Part shown: piece by piece, positions 33,588 to 43,791 of the stretch
Position numbering within the stretch: the first letter of the stretch is position 1
Layout of the letters: the number at the start of each line of letters is the position of its first letter
NCBI GenBank assembly: GCA_947044365.1
Contig: OX345640.1
Location: 2,031,001 to 2,095,000 of the forward strand
Length of the DNA: 64,000 bases
Source of the DNA: Petrosia ficiformis
Lineage: Eukaryota; Porifera; Demospongiae; Haplosclerida; Petrosiidae
Reading direction: 5' to 3'
Notes under the pieces: generated by a model
Database searches by the model: none
The model's input: only the letters and a program-made list of their open reading frames with translations
What the model was told of the DNA's origin: nothing
Translations under genes and position numbers: made by a program

Positions 33588-35664
33588 CTAGTAATAAATA
33601 CAGTGATGAAACAGACAGGTATGCCACAAGTAAAATAGAATCAAGAATTTAAAACTATGTATTTGAAATGAGTTCAACTCAATTTAATTAACCTTTCTTA
33701 TTGAATGGTTTTCGGTATCTGCTACATACAAACATTCCTCGTAATACGACATGCCCTGGGGGGTATTAAACTCCGCCTCCTCCTCCACACCATCCTTCAA
33801 ACCAGGTTTACCAGATCCAAATGTATGCACCACTAACCCAGTATCTCTATCGACAACAAGTATACGGTGATTGGATGAGTCGGATATATACAGTTGTTTC
33901 TTTAGTGGATTATAGATTATTTTCCCTGGAAAGTAAAGTCCCCATATAGCTGATTTATGTTTCTCCAAAGCAATTCCAATCGTATCAATATTTAATTGAT
34001 TCTTCTCCTTATAGAACGACACACAGGTCTCGACGACAAGACTTAGTTCCCTGCGTATGACCCTCTCCGATTATATAATATAAAAGTTTTTGATCAGGTC
34101 CAATCAATACCAACGTTGGCCAGCACGAAACGTTCAATCTGTCCCAGAGTTCAATATTAGCATCATTGACAACTGGATGAGTTATATTATACCTGAGTAT
34201 CGCATTTAAGATATTTTCCGACCCTTTTTCGTTTGGAAATTTCGAAGAATGTACACCAATTACTACAACCCCACTGTCACAGAATTTTTCTTCTAGATCA
34301 TGAAGATCTGGTAGTATGTGCATACAGTTAATACAACAGTAAGTGAAAAAATCCAAGATGACTATCTTTCCTCGCAAATGATCAGAAAACTTCAGACCCA
34401 TTTGATCTGATATGTTGAACCAGTAAAGATGTTGAGGGAATTCTGCGTCTATAAAATATCGTTTATCACTCTCAACTTCGCTTAAATGATTCCTAATTGC
34501 TTGAGTTTTTGCTGCTACCTCTTTCTCACTTCTCAGTATTTCACTGAGAGCAGTGATTGTCTTTTGAAGATAAGGATCTCCCAACGCCATTTGTATTCTA
34601 GTTTCACGTACACATTCGCCACATGGTACATACCCAAGAGGTGTGGCTCAGCATTCAGAGTGGGAGGGGCTGGCTACGCGAGACTAGCTCAGCATCAGGT
34701 TCATGTATATGTATTTATGTATAACCATGTAAAGGCTGAATGGTACTTATAAACTTTGCAAGTAAATATAGGACTTCCTGGAGCAATCTAACCACAACCT
34801 TGCTTACCAATTACTAAAAGCACAGCATCCACAAAGTCTGCAAGCGAGCGCTGTTTTTCATCTATTCTCACAACCTCTCTACAATTGATGACCCAACTAA
34901 ACAAAGATTACAACTAAACACTACAGAAAAATATTATATCCATATAAAACATAATTATGCATATATATATATATATATACATGCGACAAATTATTTAGAA
35001 TGAATGAGACATAAATACAGGATCTGAAGAGCATAAGAGGATTTTCAACTTTTCTTGGTCACTCAAGGACGATAAATCAGCAGTGTGTAATTGTCACACG
35101 TAATTGTACGCACTGTGTAATTCTACACATTGCATATATGATAATGTTTATCAATCTCTCCAGTAGTCAGCTGTCTCGTGATGGTGCCATCATCTTGCTA
35201 AGTTACACCATATTTAATTAAATTATACATGTGGTTCATTAATTAAAGTATGCATGCTTTCTGTATTTTCTGAATTAGATTCTGTTAAAATATGGACAAA
35301 TTCATTGGAGGCTATGGAATGTTTTAAATTGAACATAAAGAGTTATTATACTATTTTACTCATAATTATTATTGATTATCGTGTTAAAAACTGTTAATTA
35401 TAATAATTGATTTTTGTAATTCACCATAATTATTTTTTAAAGTTTTAGTCAAACTTCAACGATTATTGATAGGGAATAAAATCATGTACATAAAAGAGAT
35501 GAACTTTACTTAACAAATTATAGTATACTGTGCTGCTTGTATAAAAGTATTTGTGTTTAGTAGATTGGAGATTGTTTATATGGTTTTGATACCTAAATGA
35601 TTAGATACAGAGTACTCATCATTATAGACTGAATAGTCTTCACAATTCACATACATGTACGTAA

Positions 35665-35855
35665 CAGGACAACTACTTGGTCAAGGAACTTATGAGCTGC
35701 AAAGCCATGAGGAGCATCCATAGACTTTAGGACAACTACTTGGTCCAAGGAACGTATGTGCTGCAAAGCCATGAGGAGCATCCACAGACTTTAGGACAAC
35801 CACTTGGTCCAAGGAACTTATGTGCTGCAAATCCATGAGGAGCATCCACAGACTT
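35665..35855. repeat. 65-bp triplicate (GGACAACTACTTGGTCCAAGG)
   Basis: Three near-identical units containing ATGTGCTGCAAAGCCATGAG and GAGCATCCACAGACTTT. The same triplicate is in the duplicate copy at ~52977-53170, so it predates the segmental duplication. Confidence 0.9.
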
Positions 35856-36244
35856 TCTATTACAGTTTAGGTACCTGTGATAATACTATTGTACAGGCGT
35901 GTATGATGGGGGAAGTGTATTACCTTTTCGACAGCCAGCACTACCCAAGTTAAATCCCTTATATGGAATTTTTTGTGAATAAAATTAGACAGTCTGTGTT
36001 CTCACAGTTAGATACTCTTAAAACATTTTTTATAATTAATGTTTCATTAAGGGTGGGGCTAATCAATTTTCATTACGAATTTTATGATGGAATGATGTTC
36101 TAGCTGTGGCCATTCAGGGGGGAGGGTGTGTCTCTACATAGGGAGTACAACTGTATTCTCTGACAAGCTAGTTTGTTACAGATCTATTAATTTATATAAT
36201 TTATTTATTGTTGTTACAAACTCTTCAATACATAGATCGAAGCT

Positions 36245-36501
36245 TATATGACCGTGGATGCTAAAATCATTCATTTGGCAAATAATGGTTTTGTCAAACA
36301 CTTATTTTGAATGCTCATTATTCAGCCATTTTGTACAGGTAGCCAACTACCTTTGGTGTCCAGGAAGAGCAACTATTGCTCCACCTAGTTTACTAATTCA
36401 GGTAGTTTCCTGTGCAAAAAGGCTGACGACCATTTAAATATAAGCATTTGACAAATTATTATTTGCCAAATGACTGATTTCTGCATCCATGGTCACATAT
36501 A
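36245..36501. mobile_element. Inverted-repeat element with ~50-bp arms
   Basis: Left arm TATATGACCGTGGATGCTAA..TCATTTGGCAAATAATG; right arm is the complement with few changes. Arm-like sequence without the partner occurs in the 3' flanks of the family genes (e.g. ~3890, ~14810, ~47265, ~63690). Also present in the duplicate at ~53552-53808. Confidence 0.75.
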
Positions 36502-37626
36502 TCATGGTAACCAATGTTCTGTACTTGTGCTAACTAAAAGCAATGCTTGGAGTGCAAGATAATTACCAATTAGCAATTGTATAATAACTTATTACCATTA
36601 TGGTTATAATTTTAAACATTACATCTCAAGTTGTTTCCCAAAACACACTTGTGGCGAGGGTCCTGCACTGTGAGTGCATTCATTTTATGTAATTAGTCAT
36701 TCAAAAAAATGAACTGAATATTGACAGTTATAAAACACTTCTTGGAATCATGTTAGTTAATTTAGTTACTTACCAATTGAAGACTAACTTGAAATGCATC
36801 TGAGATTGTCAAAAGGTCTATCACTAAGAATATACCTATAAAAAAAAACAAAATAATAACAACAATAATAATAACAATAAAAAAACACATATATATTTCA
36901 TGCCAAGGGTGTGACTGATGAGGTCAAGGAGAGCACAAATGATATTTTGAAGCACTATTGTGTAGACATTTAGAATTTTTCTTTCAGGTTTATTGAGTCT
37001 TTTAGTTTAAGTATTAGCCATACAATTATGGGAACATGTACATATATTACAGCAACATTAACAAAAGGTACAAGCAAAGATCCTTTATATGCAAGGCTGC
37101 ATATACGGTTATTAAGAAAACTCAGGAATTGTGGACACATTAAACTGTCTGCAAGGTATACACATTCTTATATGACTAATTTCGTGCATTCTGATATGTT
37201 TAGTTGTTAAACTATTATCAGTTTTTCCTGGAATGTGTTTGCATGACAGATAGTCACTTAACCTCTTGTGAATAAACATACATGAGGTACATGTAATACC
37301 AATCTACGTATATTATTATGTCATGTAAGATACATACTGTAGGCTCTAGTTTGAGTTGAATTAAGCTAACAACTAAAGCACAACACAAATGTTATCTATA
37401 GTCCAGTATCCTAAACAGATTTATAATTATAATGGCTATTTGGTTTAAAAGTTTATTAGAAAGAACATCCTCAATACTTAATTAATATTAGACTTAGTAT
37501 GTTTTATCTAATGATAATTATAACACCCCTTTCCTTTTAGTAAGGCATTGGTACTTATTTGTCACACATAGTTACATATATACATAGTTACATACATACA
37601 TACATACATCTAAAACTTTAGTTAGC

Positions 37627-37842
37627 ATAGGGGTAGGAAGCCGGGGTGCTACGTGTGCTGCAACATCCCTAATTTGTTTTATACATGATGACCCAAAACT
37701 ATACCAGAGTGCCCAAAATTCAATCTCAGAGCACCTCTTTCCAAACATTTTCCCAAGGGTGGACCCCTGGACCCCCTGCTTATTGTGTTTCGTTACTAAT
37801 CCTGTGGAGCATCCTTACCTACAAATACCTTCCTACCCCTAT
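37627..37842. mobile_element. 216-bp MITE with ATAGGGGTAGGAAG inverted ends
   Basis: GC-rich interior (GGGTGGACCCCTGGACCCCC) in an AT-rich setting. GTTAGC precedes it and GGTTAGC follows it, a likely short target duplication. The block at 1-535, homologous on both sides, lacks it, so this is a filled against an empty site. Also at 54957-55172 in the duplicate. Confidence 0.8.
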
Positions 37843-37877
37843 GGTTAGCTAACTCATGGTAAGGTAAGTCAAATATT

Positions 37878-38205
37878 ATTGATTAGAAGTTGTAAGTTAA
37901 GTATAATTTATCATTGTTGTAGTAACTAAAGACAATATGACTATTATACATAGAGACAATTATAAATGTAACTATTATAATTATAGAGACAGAACAACGT
38001 CTGTAATTATTATTATGTTTATTATTCTATGTTGTATATCAATCAATATGTCTCAAGTTCTTTGTTGTGTATCAGTCAATATGTCTCCCAAGTGTTACCT
38101 ATATAAGCTGGTTAATGTTTCAGTTCAACAGTTCTGTTAAAAAGCTATTATAAGAATCATTTTCAAAGTTACAACATATTTAGGTGACAAGCATGATATC
38201 TCCAG
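37878..38205 (+). promoter_or_regulatory. Conserved promoter-like module, copy 7
   Basis: Full-length module with CTATATAAGCTGG at ~38100, ending at the micro-ORF start 38206. It is almost identical to copy 9 (55206) because both lie in the segmental duplication. Confidence 0.65.
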
Positions 38206-38261
38206 ATGTCGCTCTCCGAAAAGAAAATGAAGTTGGACTCTAAAGCAGACAGACCGAACAT
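38206..38261 (+). CDS. Conserved micro-ORF (MSLSEKKMKLDSKADRPN), copy 7
   Basis: The most complete version of the leader frame. It is identical in design to 2442 and 55536 and remains open into the TGTA array. If translated, a product would be the conserved head plus a repeat-coded Met-Tyr-Val-Cys tail. I regard the array part as non-protein. Whether the head is a real peptide cannot be told from sequence. Confidence 0.35.
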
Positions 38262-39715
38262 GTATGTATGTATGTATGTATGTATGTATGTATGTATGTA
38301 TGTATGTATGTATGTATGTATGTATGTATGTATGTATGTATGTATGTATGTATGTATGTATGTATGTATGTATGTATGTATGTATGTATGTATGTATGTA
38401 TGTATGTATGTATGTATGTATGTATGTATGTATGTATGTATGTATGTATGTATGTATGTATGTATGTACACATACATACACACATGTATGTATGTGTGTA
38501 TGTACCATGTGGTACACATACATACACACATGTATGTATGTGTGTATGTACCATGTGGTACACATACATACACACATGTATACCATGTGGGTATGTATGT
38601 ATGTATGTATGTATGTATGTATGTATGTATGTATGTATGTATGTATGTATGTATGTATGTACACATACATACACACATGTATGTATGTGTGTATGTACCA
38701 TGTGGTACACATACATACACACATGTATGTATGTGTGTATGTACCATGTGGTACACATACATACACACATGTATACCATGTGGGTATGTATGTATGTATG
38801 TATGTATGTATGTATGTGTGTATGTACCATGTGGTACACATACATACACACATGTATGTATGTGTGTATGTACCATGTGGTACACATACATACACACATA
38901 CATACCATGTGGTACACATACATACACATACATACACACATACATACACACATATGTATGTGTACCACATGGTACACATACATACACACATACATACCAT
39001 GTGGTACACATACATACATACATACATACATACATACATACATACATACATGTGTGTATGTATGTGTGTATGTATGTATGTATGTGTGTATGTATGTGTA
39101 CCACATGGTATGTATGTATGTATGTATGTATGTATGTGTGTATGTACCATGTGGTACACATACATACACACATGTATGTATGTGTGTATGTACCATGTGG
39201 TACACATACATACACACATACATACCATGTGGTACACATACATACACATACATACACACATACATACACACATATGTATGTGTACCACATGGTACACATA
39301 CATACACACATACATACCATGTGGTACACATACATACATACATACATACATACATACATACATGTGTGTATGTATGTGTGTATGTATGTATGTATGTGTG
39401 TATGTATGTGTACCACATGGTATGTATGTATGTATGTATGTATGTGTGTATGTATGTGTACCACATGGTATGTATGTATGTATGTATGTATGTATGTGTG
39501 TATGTATGTGTACCACATGGTATGTATGTATGTATGTATGTATGTATGTGTGTATGTATGTGTACCACATGGTATGTATGTATGTATGTATGTATGTATG
39601 TGTGTATGTATGTGTACCACATGGTATGTATGTATGTATGTGTACCACATGGTATGTATGTATGTATGTATGTATGTGTGTATGTATGTGTACCACATGG
39701 TATGTATGTATATGT
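38262..39715. repeat. Compound TGTA/TGTG array with CCATGTGGTACACATACATA inversions
   Basis: A ~205-base pure TGTA run is followed by alternating TGTA- and TACA-sense tracts separated by CCATGTGG/ CCACATGG words. The array is thus locally palindromic many times over. Larger blocks are themselves repeated (e.g. 38460-38580 and 38660-38780; 38870-39110 and 39190-39420). All frames stay open artefactually. Confidence 0.9.
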
Positions 39716-40235
39716 ACTTTAATTATTTTGTGTACCACATGGTATGTACTTTAATTATTTTGTGTACCACATGGTATGTACTTTAATTATTTTGTGTACC
39801 ACATGGTATGTACTTTAATTATTTTGTGTACTTTTGTGTATGTATGTACTTTAATTATTTTGTGTACCACATGGTATGTACTTTAATTATTTTGTGTACT
39901 TTTGTGTATGTACTTTAATTATTTTGTGTACTTTTGTGTATGTATGTACTTTAATTATTTTGTGTACCACATGGTATGTACTTTAATTATTTTGTGTACT
40001 TTTGTGTATGTATGTACTTTAATTATTTTGTGTACCACATGGTATGTACTTTAATTATTTTGTGTACTTTTGTGTATGTATGTACTTTAATTATTTTGTG
40101 TACCACATGGTATGTACTTTAATTATTTTGTGTACTTTTGTGTATGTATGTACTTTAATTATTTTGTGTATGTACTTTATTATTTTGTGTACCACATGGT
40201 ATGTATGTACTTTATTTTGTGTACCACATTTTTGA
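39716..40235. repeat. Minisatellite of ATGTACTTTAATTATTTTGTGTACC units
   Basis: ~32-34 base units of TACTTTAATTATTTTGTGTA alternating with CCACATGGTATG and CTTTTGTGTATGTATG. It directly continues the compound array. Confidence 0.85.
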
Positions 40236-40273
40236 AGCACAAAATGTACGTAATATGTGTGGGCGAGCTGGTG

Positions 40274-40341
40274 TATATATAAATCAACATTTCATCACTA
40301 TAATCATTCTGTAGTATGCTTAGGTTATACTATAAAGTGAG
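40274..40341 (+). promoter_or_regulatory. Second TATA promoter and splice donor (unit 7)
   Basis: TATATAAAT at ~40276 and a GTGAGT donor at 40336, matching the block at 17073. This is the subgroup III version, yet the coding exon downstream (41237) is subgroup II. The switch occurs at the palindromes at 40818-40988. Confidence 0.5.
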
Positions 40342-40817
40342 TTTATGTTTTATTATTGTCAGTAAATATATTTTGACTGTAATAGTGTCTATACTTGTAA
40401 CTGCAAAGGAAAAAAAGACCACAGCTGTGTTACAGATTGAAGCGACTGAAGAACTAAACAAGAGAACAAGGCAACAACGACCAGTAAAGTGGTGAGTTGG
40501 CTACTGTTAATGCAGAGATTATACTGTTTGGTTGTTTGGCCACCAAAGAAAAGCAGTGTGGCTTAGATTTAATAGATCTGAAGTAGTTAAATGCAATTTC
40601 AAACCACTATATATAATTATTGTGGCGCTAATGAGAATGACAAGCAAACAACAGATTATAAACAAATTCTGATACTACTTTCAGTCTGATACATTTAATC
40701 TGAGCTCTACATATTTGTAAATAGCAATTTACAAACAGTTTAACATACTATTGCTACTAACATGTGTATGTAATGATGTTCATAGTCACGAAAAAATATG
40801 TGATCAAAATATAGAAC

Positions 40818-40921
40818 ACAGTAGTCATAGTGAGTACTAATAGTATTCATTCAACTGTATAAATACTTATAAGTATTTATACAGTTGAATGAATACTATT
40901 AGTACTCACTATGACTACTGT
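40818..40921. repeat. Perfect 104-bp palindrome
   Basis: The two 52-base arms are exact complements with no spacer. The centre is TACTTA|TAAGTA at 40869/40870. It lies immediately before a second perfect palindrome. Confidence 0.95.
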
Positions 40922-40922
40922 T

Positions 40923-40988
40923 TGCTTACAAAAGTCCCATAGCTGCACTTCTTTGCAAAGAAGTGCAGCTATGGGACTTTTGTAAGCA
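40923..40988. repeat. Perfect 66-bp palindrome
   Basis: Centre CTTTG|CAAAG at 40955/40956. The right arm is like family leader sequence (ACTTTTGTAAGCAGCTG, as at 2896 and 62700). The left arm is its inverted copy. Confidence 0.95.
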
Positions 40989-41236
40989 GCTGTTTGAAGG
41001 ATTAATCCATAAAGCAACCAGGAGCACTAAGTTTGTGGGAAGGATGCTGGTTGGTGGTGTGATTTGTAAAAGTACTAGTCAATATCAGTTTCATATCAGT
41101 TCCAACATTGCTTATTATATTACAACAAAAACAAACTACAATATATTCAGTACTACCAGTGGACTGTCTGTATACACTAATGTAGTATTGTTTTTATTAA
41201 TCCTTTATTTCTCATTTTTTCCTGTAGAAAAGCATA

Positions 41237-41767
41237 ATGCCTCCGACACTACCAAATCAGTGGGTTGTTTCCTGCGTTTTACTTCATCTGTGGTTCGTTT
41301 TCCTCTGCATTTTATTTCTACCAGATCTGTGGGCTTTCTTCACCTGTATTTTACTTCATGATCTGTGGGTTATTTCCATCTGGATTTTACTTCAAGATCT
41401 TTTGGTCGTCTTTATCTGCATTTTACTTCAAGAGTTGTGGTTTGTTTTCATCTCCATTTTACTTCTACCAGATCTTTGGCTTTTTTACATCTGCATTTTA
41501 CTTCAATACCCGTGGGATGTTTTCATATGTTTTTTAGCAGTATTCGCTATAATGTTTGGAATTATATATTGGCTAGTTAATCGAGGAAACAGAAACCTAC
41601 TAACGAAACCGATTCAACAAGAATACACCGAACAAGAAGATAGAGAACTAGTACTACTGTGTAACAAACACATTCTAGAGATCGACTTGGATAATGATAT
41701 ACCATATATGGTAGAAGCTCAAAGGGAACGTCAAATAAACTTCAGAAACTCATTATTTGTAATCTAA
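41237..41767 (+). CDS. Repeat-expanded hydrophobic membrane protein, subgroup II (copy 6)
   Basis: 176 residues, differing from the protein at 3275 at only two residues that I can see (LWAFF for LWPFF; NRGNRN for NRRNRN). About eight LW..F.CILLQ repeats, then the GIIYWLV segment, TKPIQQEYTEQEDREL, PYMVEAQRERQ and NSLFVI. The acceptor TTTTTTCCTGTAG precedes it. Such close identity to a copy 38 kb away, with different upstream sequence, means recent duplication or gene conversion of the coding exon. Function unknown. Confidence 0.75.
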   Translation: MPPTLPNQWVVSCVLLHLWFVFLCILFLPDLWAFFTCILLHDLWVISIWILLQDLLVVFICILLQELWFVFISILLLPDLWLFYICILLQYPWDVFICFLAVFAIMFGIIYWLVNRGNRNLLTKPIQQEYTEQEDRELVLLCNKHILEIDLDNDIPYMVEAQRERQINFRNSLFVI

Positions 41768-42390
41768 TATCATGCATAGTATATTCACAGCAGGATGATA
41801 TACACACATAATTTACATATATACATACTATTAGTATAATAATATATGAACATGGATGTACAAATCAGGTATTTGTGAAATAATAATTTGTCAAAATGCC
41901 CACAATTGTCACAATTGTCACATAATTATAATAATTATTATAAATAAAATTACTTATATATGTAATCCACACTTGTGTTATATGAAAGTTTTTTGTTGAG
42001 TTGAATTATACAACTAGTAAAGGATTATAATAGAATTATACAACTAGTAATAGAATTATACAACTAGTAAAGGGTTATAATAATTATTAGTGTTGGGACT
42101 TGATAATCGAAATATCGATAATCGTTATCGATATTGATATAGCACATTTAGTGATAACTGATATCGTGACCAGATATCGATTTGTACTTATGCGCATGCG
42201 CATTCAGTACAAGGCATTTGTATTTTTAAAAAAACATCCTAGTAACTTAACTTACAACTGGTTTTGTATTTAGTACATGATACATAAATTATCTATTTTC
42301 ATGTCAATTAGTGGGAGGTCTTTCCTGTCAAGTAATTAATTACTTCCTCTGATATTATCGATAATCAATTGATATTGGGTGCACTAAGCT
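41768..42390. other. 3' flank and hAT-like ATCGATA-rich segment
   Basis: The first ~200 bases match the family 3' flank. From ~42089, GTGTTGGGACTTGATAATCG and many ATCGATA words resemble one end of a hAT-type repeat, as at 4881. A matching right end was not located, so this is only a possible fragment. Confidence 0.4.
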
Positions 42391-42393
42391 ATA

Positions 42394-42526
42394 GATAAAG
42401 TACAGAGTGTACGGTATGTTGAATATACATTCGGCAGTTATTAATTAGAAGCTGAGGCGGAGCCGAGGCTTCTAATTTTAATAACTGCCGAGTGTATATT
42501 CAATATACCGTACGCTCTGTACTTTA
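42394..42526. repeat. ~58-bp-arm imperfect inverted repeat
   Basis: Arms beginning ATAAAGTACAGAG and ending TTAGAAGC, a few mismatches apart, around a GC-rich loop TGAGGCGGAGCCGAG. It lies ~85 bases before the Crypton-type pseudogene and may be its terminus or an independent fold-back element. Confidence 0.8.
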
Positions 42527-42611
42527 TGTGGTTTGTACTATAGTACACGTGGGTGTATCAGTAACTGCACATGCTCATCTAACACGAGTCAATTCACAGT
42601 ATACCGGTACC

Positions 42612-43148
42612 ATGGATAAAGAGAATCTTCCTCCATCTCATCAAAGTCTAGCAGAAAAAGACCAACCACCATCAAAAAAGGCAAAGCTAAGTCTCTCTTT
42701 GAAAAAGAAAAGGTTTGGTGATTCTGTATCAAGTGAACTGGTCACATTATGGTATTATTCATCACCAGTTGGTGAACAAAAATTAAATAGCATGGTAAAA
42801 GAAATGTTTGCTGCTGTTGGAATTACTGGTAAAACAAACCATAGCTTGTGAGCTACAGGTGCTAGTGCATTGTTCCAGGGAAATGTTCCTGAAAAAATCA
42901 TTCAAGAAAGAACGGGACATTGTTCGGGACATTGTTCAGTGAAGGCATTAAGACTTTATGAACCAACAACAGAAAAGCAACACCAAGATGGGTCCGAAGT
43001 TTTGTCTGCAAGGTCTGAAGTTTCTGTTACTTTTCCATCATTCCCACCACTTGGTGCTTTACAAAACTGCACAGTTAACATCAATTATGGACCAGCCACA
43101 ATTACATGTAACGTAAATGGCTCAGAGCAAAATGAATTGTCACAGTAA
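42612..43148 (+). pseudogene. Crypton-type tyrosine recombinase remnant (DUF3504-like)
   Basis: The start MDKENLPPSHQSLAEKDQPP and a lysine-rich stretch are followed abruptly by the C-terminal part of a Crypton-family tyrosine recombinase. This is GITGKTNHSL, then after a TGA (42849-42851) ATGASALFQGNVPEKIIQER, TGH, and ALRLYEP. The HSL* places the stop exactly where the second catalytic arginine of the H-x-x-R box should be. The YEP is the likely nucleophilic tyrosine. The end (ALQNCTVNINYGP) is also typical of animal Crypton proteins. Most of the central catalytic domain is absent. TGHCSGHCS contains a small in-frame duplication. This is a dead, internally deleted copy. Confidence 0.8.
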
Positions 43149-43315
43149 CTGGACATGTTATGCATTATTTTTCATTTAATCACAAAGTAAAAAAAACCTG
43201 GTAAAGCGTAGTTAAAAGATTTGGGTGAAGTGTACATAATTGGTAGTTAGATGATGCCATACAAGACATTAATTAATCCAGAGCTACTCAAATATGATAA
43301 CATGACCTGTACATT

Positions 43316-43642
43316 TGATTAGAGTTGTAAGTTAAGTATAATTTATCACTGTTGTAGTAACTAAAGACAATATGACTATTATACATAGAAACAATTATAA
43401 ATGTAACTATTATAATTATAGAGACAGAACAATGTCTTGTAATTATTATTATGTGTATTATTCTATGTTGTATATCAATCAATATGTCTCAAGTTCTTTG
43501 TTGTGTATGACTCAATATGTCTCCCAAGTGTTACCTATATAAGCTGGTTAATGTTTCAGTTCAACAGTTCAGTCAAAAAGATATTATAAGAATCATTTTC
43601 TAAGTTACAACATATTTAGGTGACAAGCATGATATCTCCAGG
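43316..43642 (+). promoter_or_regulatory. Conserved promoter-like module, copy 8
   Basis: All shared words, CTATATAAGCTGG at ~43541, and ~50 bases of the extra upstream homology (ACAAGACATTAATTAATCCA). It ends at the micro-ORF start 43643. Confidence 0.6.
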
Positions 43643-43699
43643 ATGTCACTCTTCAAAAAGATGGAGTTGGACTCTAATGCAGACAGACTGAAGATGTAA
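43643..43699 (+). CDS. Conserved micro-ORF (MSLFKKMELDSNADRLKM), copy 8
   Basis: An 18-codon frame with its own TAA before the array. Relative to copy 1 it is one codon shorter (KK for KKK) and has MELDS for MKLDS. The in-frame one-codon deletion keeps the reading frame, weakly favouring translation. Confidence 0.35.
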   Translation: MSLFKKMELDSNADRLKM

Positions 43700-43790
43700 T
43701 GTAGTGTAATGTAATGTAATGTAAATGTAAGATGTAAGGTGTAAGATATAAGATACTAATCTAATTAAAATGTGTTTGAGATTTATGTAT
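43700..43790. repeat. ATGTA-rich array start of unit 8
   Basis: Short TAATG and TAAGATG repeats, later continued at 44284 after the MITE insertion. Confidence 0.6.
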
Positions 43791-43791
43791 G

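Larger units (their letters stand above)
30111..34590 (-). pseudogene. NHLRC2: NHLRC2-like gene, incomplete at the 3' end, one frameshift in exon 1
   Basis: Six minus-strand exons are readable: 34590-33693, 32605-32473, 31745-31652, 30711-30593, 30397-30291 and ~30238-30111. The start MALGDPYLQK leads to a thioredoxin-like domain with the FFTYCCINCMH motif (C-C-I-N-C) and CWPTLVLIGP. NHL beta-propeller blades follow (DSSNHRILVVDRDTGLVVHT, ADTENHSIRK, SSPWDVIVG, ADSESSTIRSV, HPLGV.W, GDSYNHK). This matches NHLRC2 order. In exon 1 the frame changes at ~34049 within GGG (GEGHTQ / ELSLVVETC); one base less would restore it. After DSYNHK the last blade and C-terminal beta-sandwich expected in NHLRC2 are not seen; minisatellites follow. 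It may be a pseudogene, a gene with distant 3' exons, or an assembly error. Confidence 0.8.
34596..38262. repeat. Segmental duplication, copy A (~3.7 kb)
   Basis: Near-identical to 51902-55585. The left edge falls six bases upstream of the NHLRC2-like ATG. The right edge is the start of the TGTA array here and of the TGTA/GT array there. The block contains the NHLRC2 5' flank, a 65-bp triplicate, two inverted-repeat elements and module copy 7. No gene is recognised inside it apart from the micro-ORF. Confidence 0.9.

Noticed and set aside
38137..39786. Long open frames over the CATGTGG/TGTA array
   Set aside because: Same cause: repeat translation on both strands in every frame.
42089..42390. 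Complete hAT element
   Set aside because: A GTGTTGGGACTTGATAATCG end is present but no complementary end or target duplication was found.
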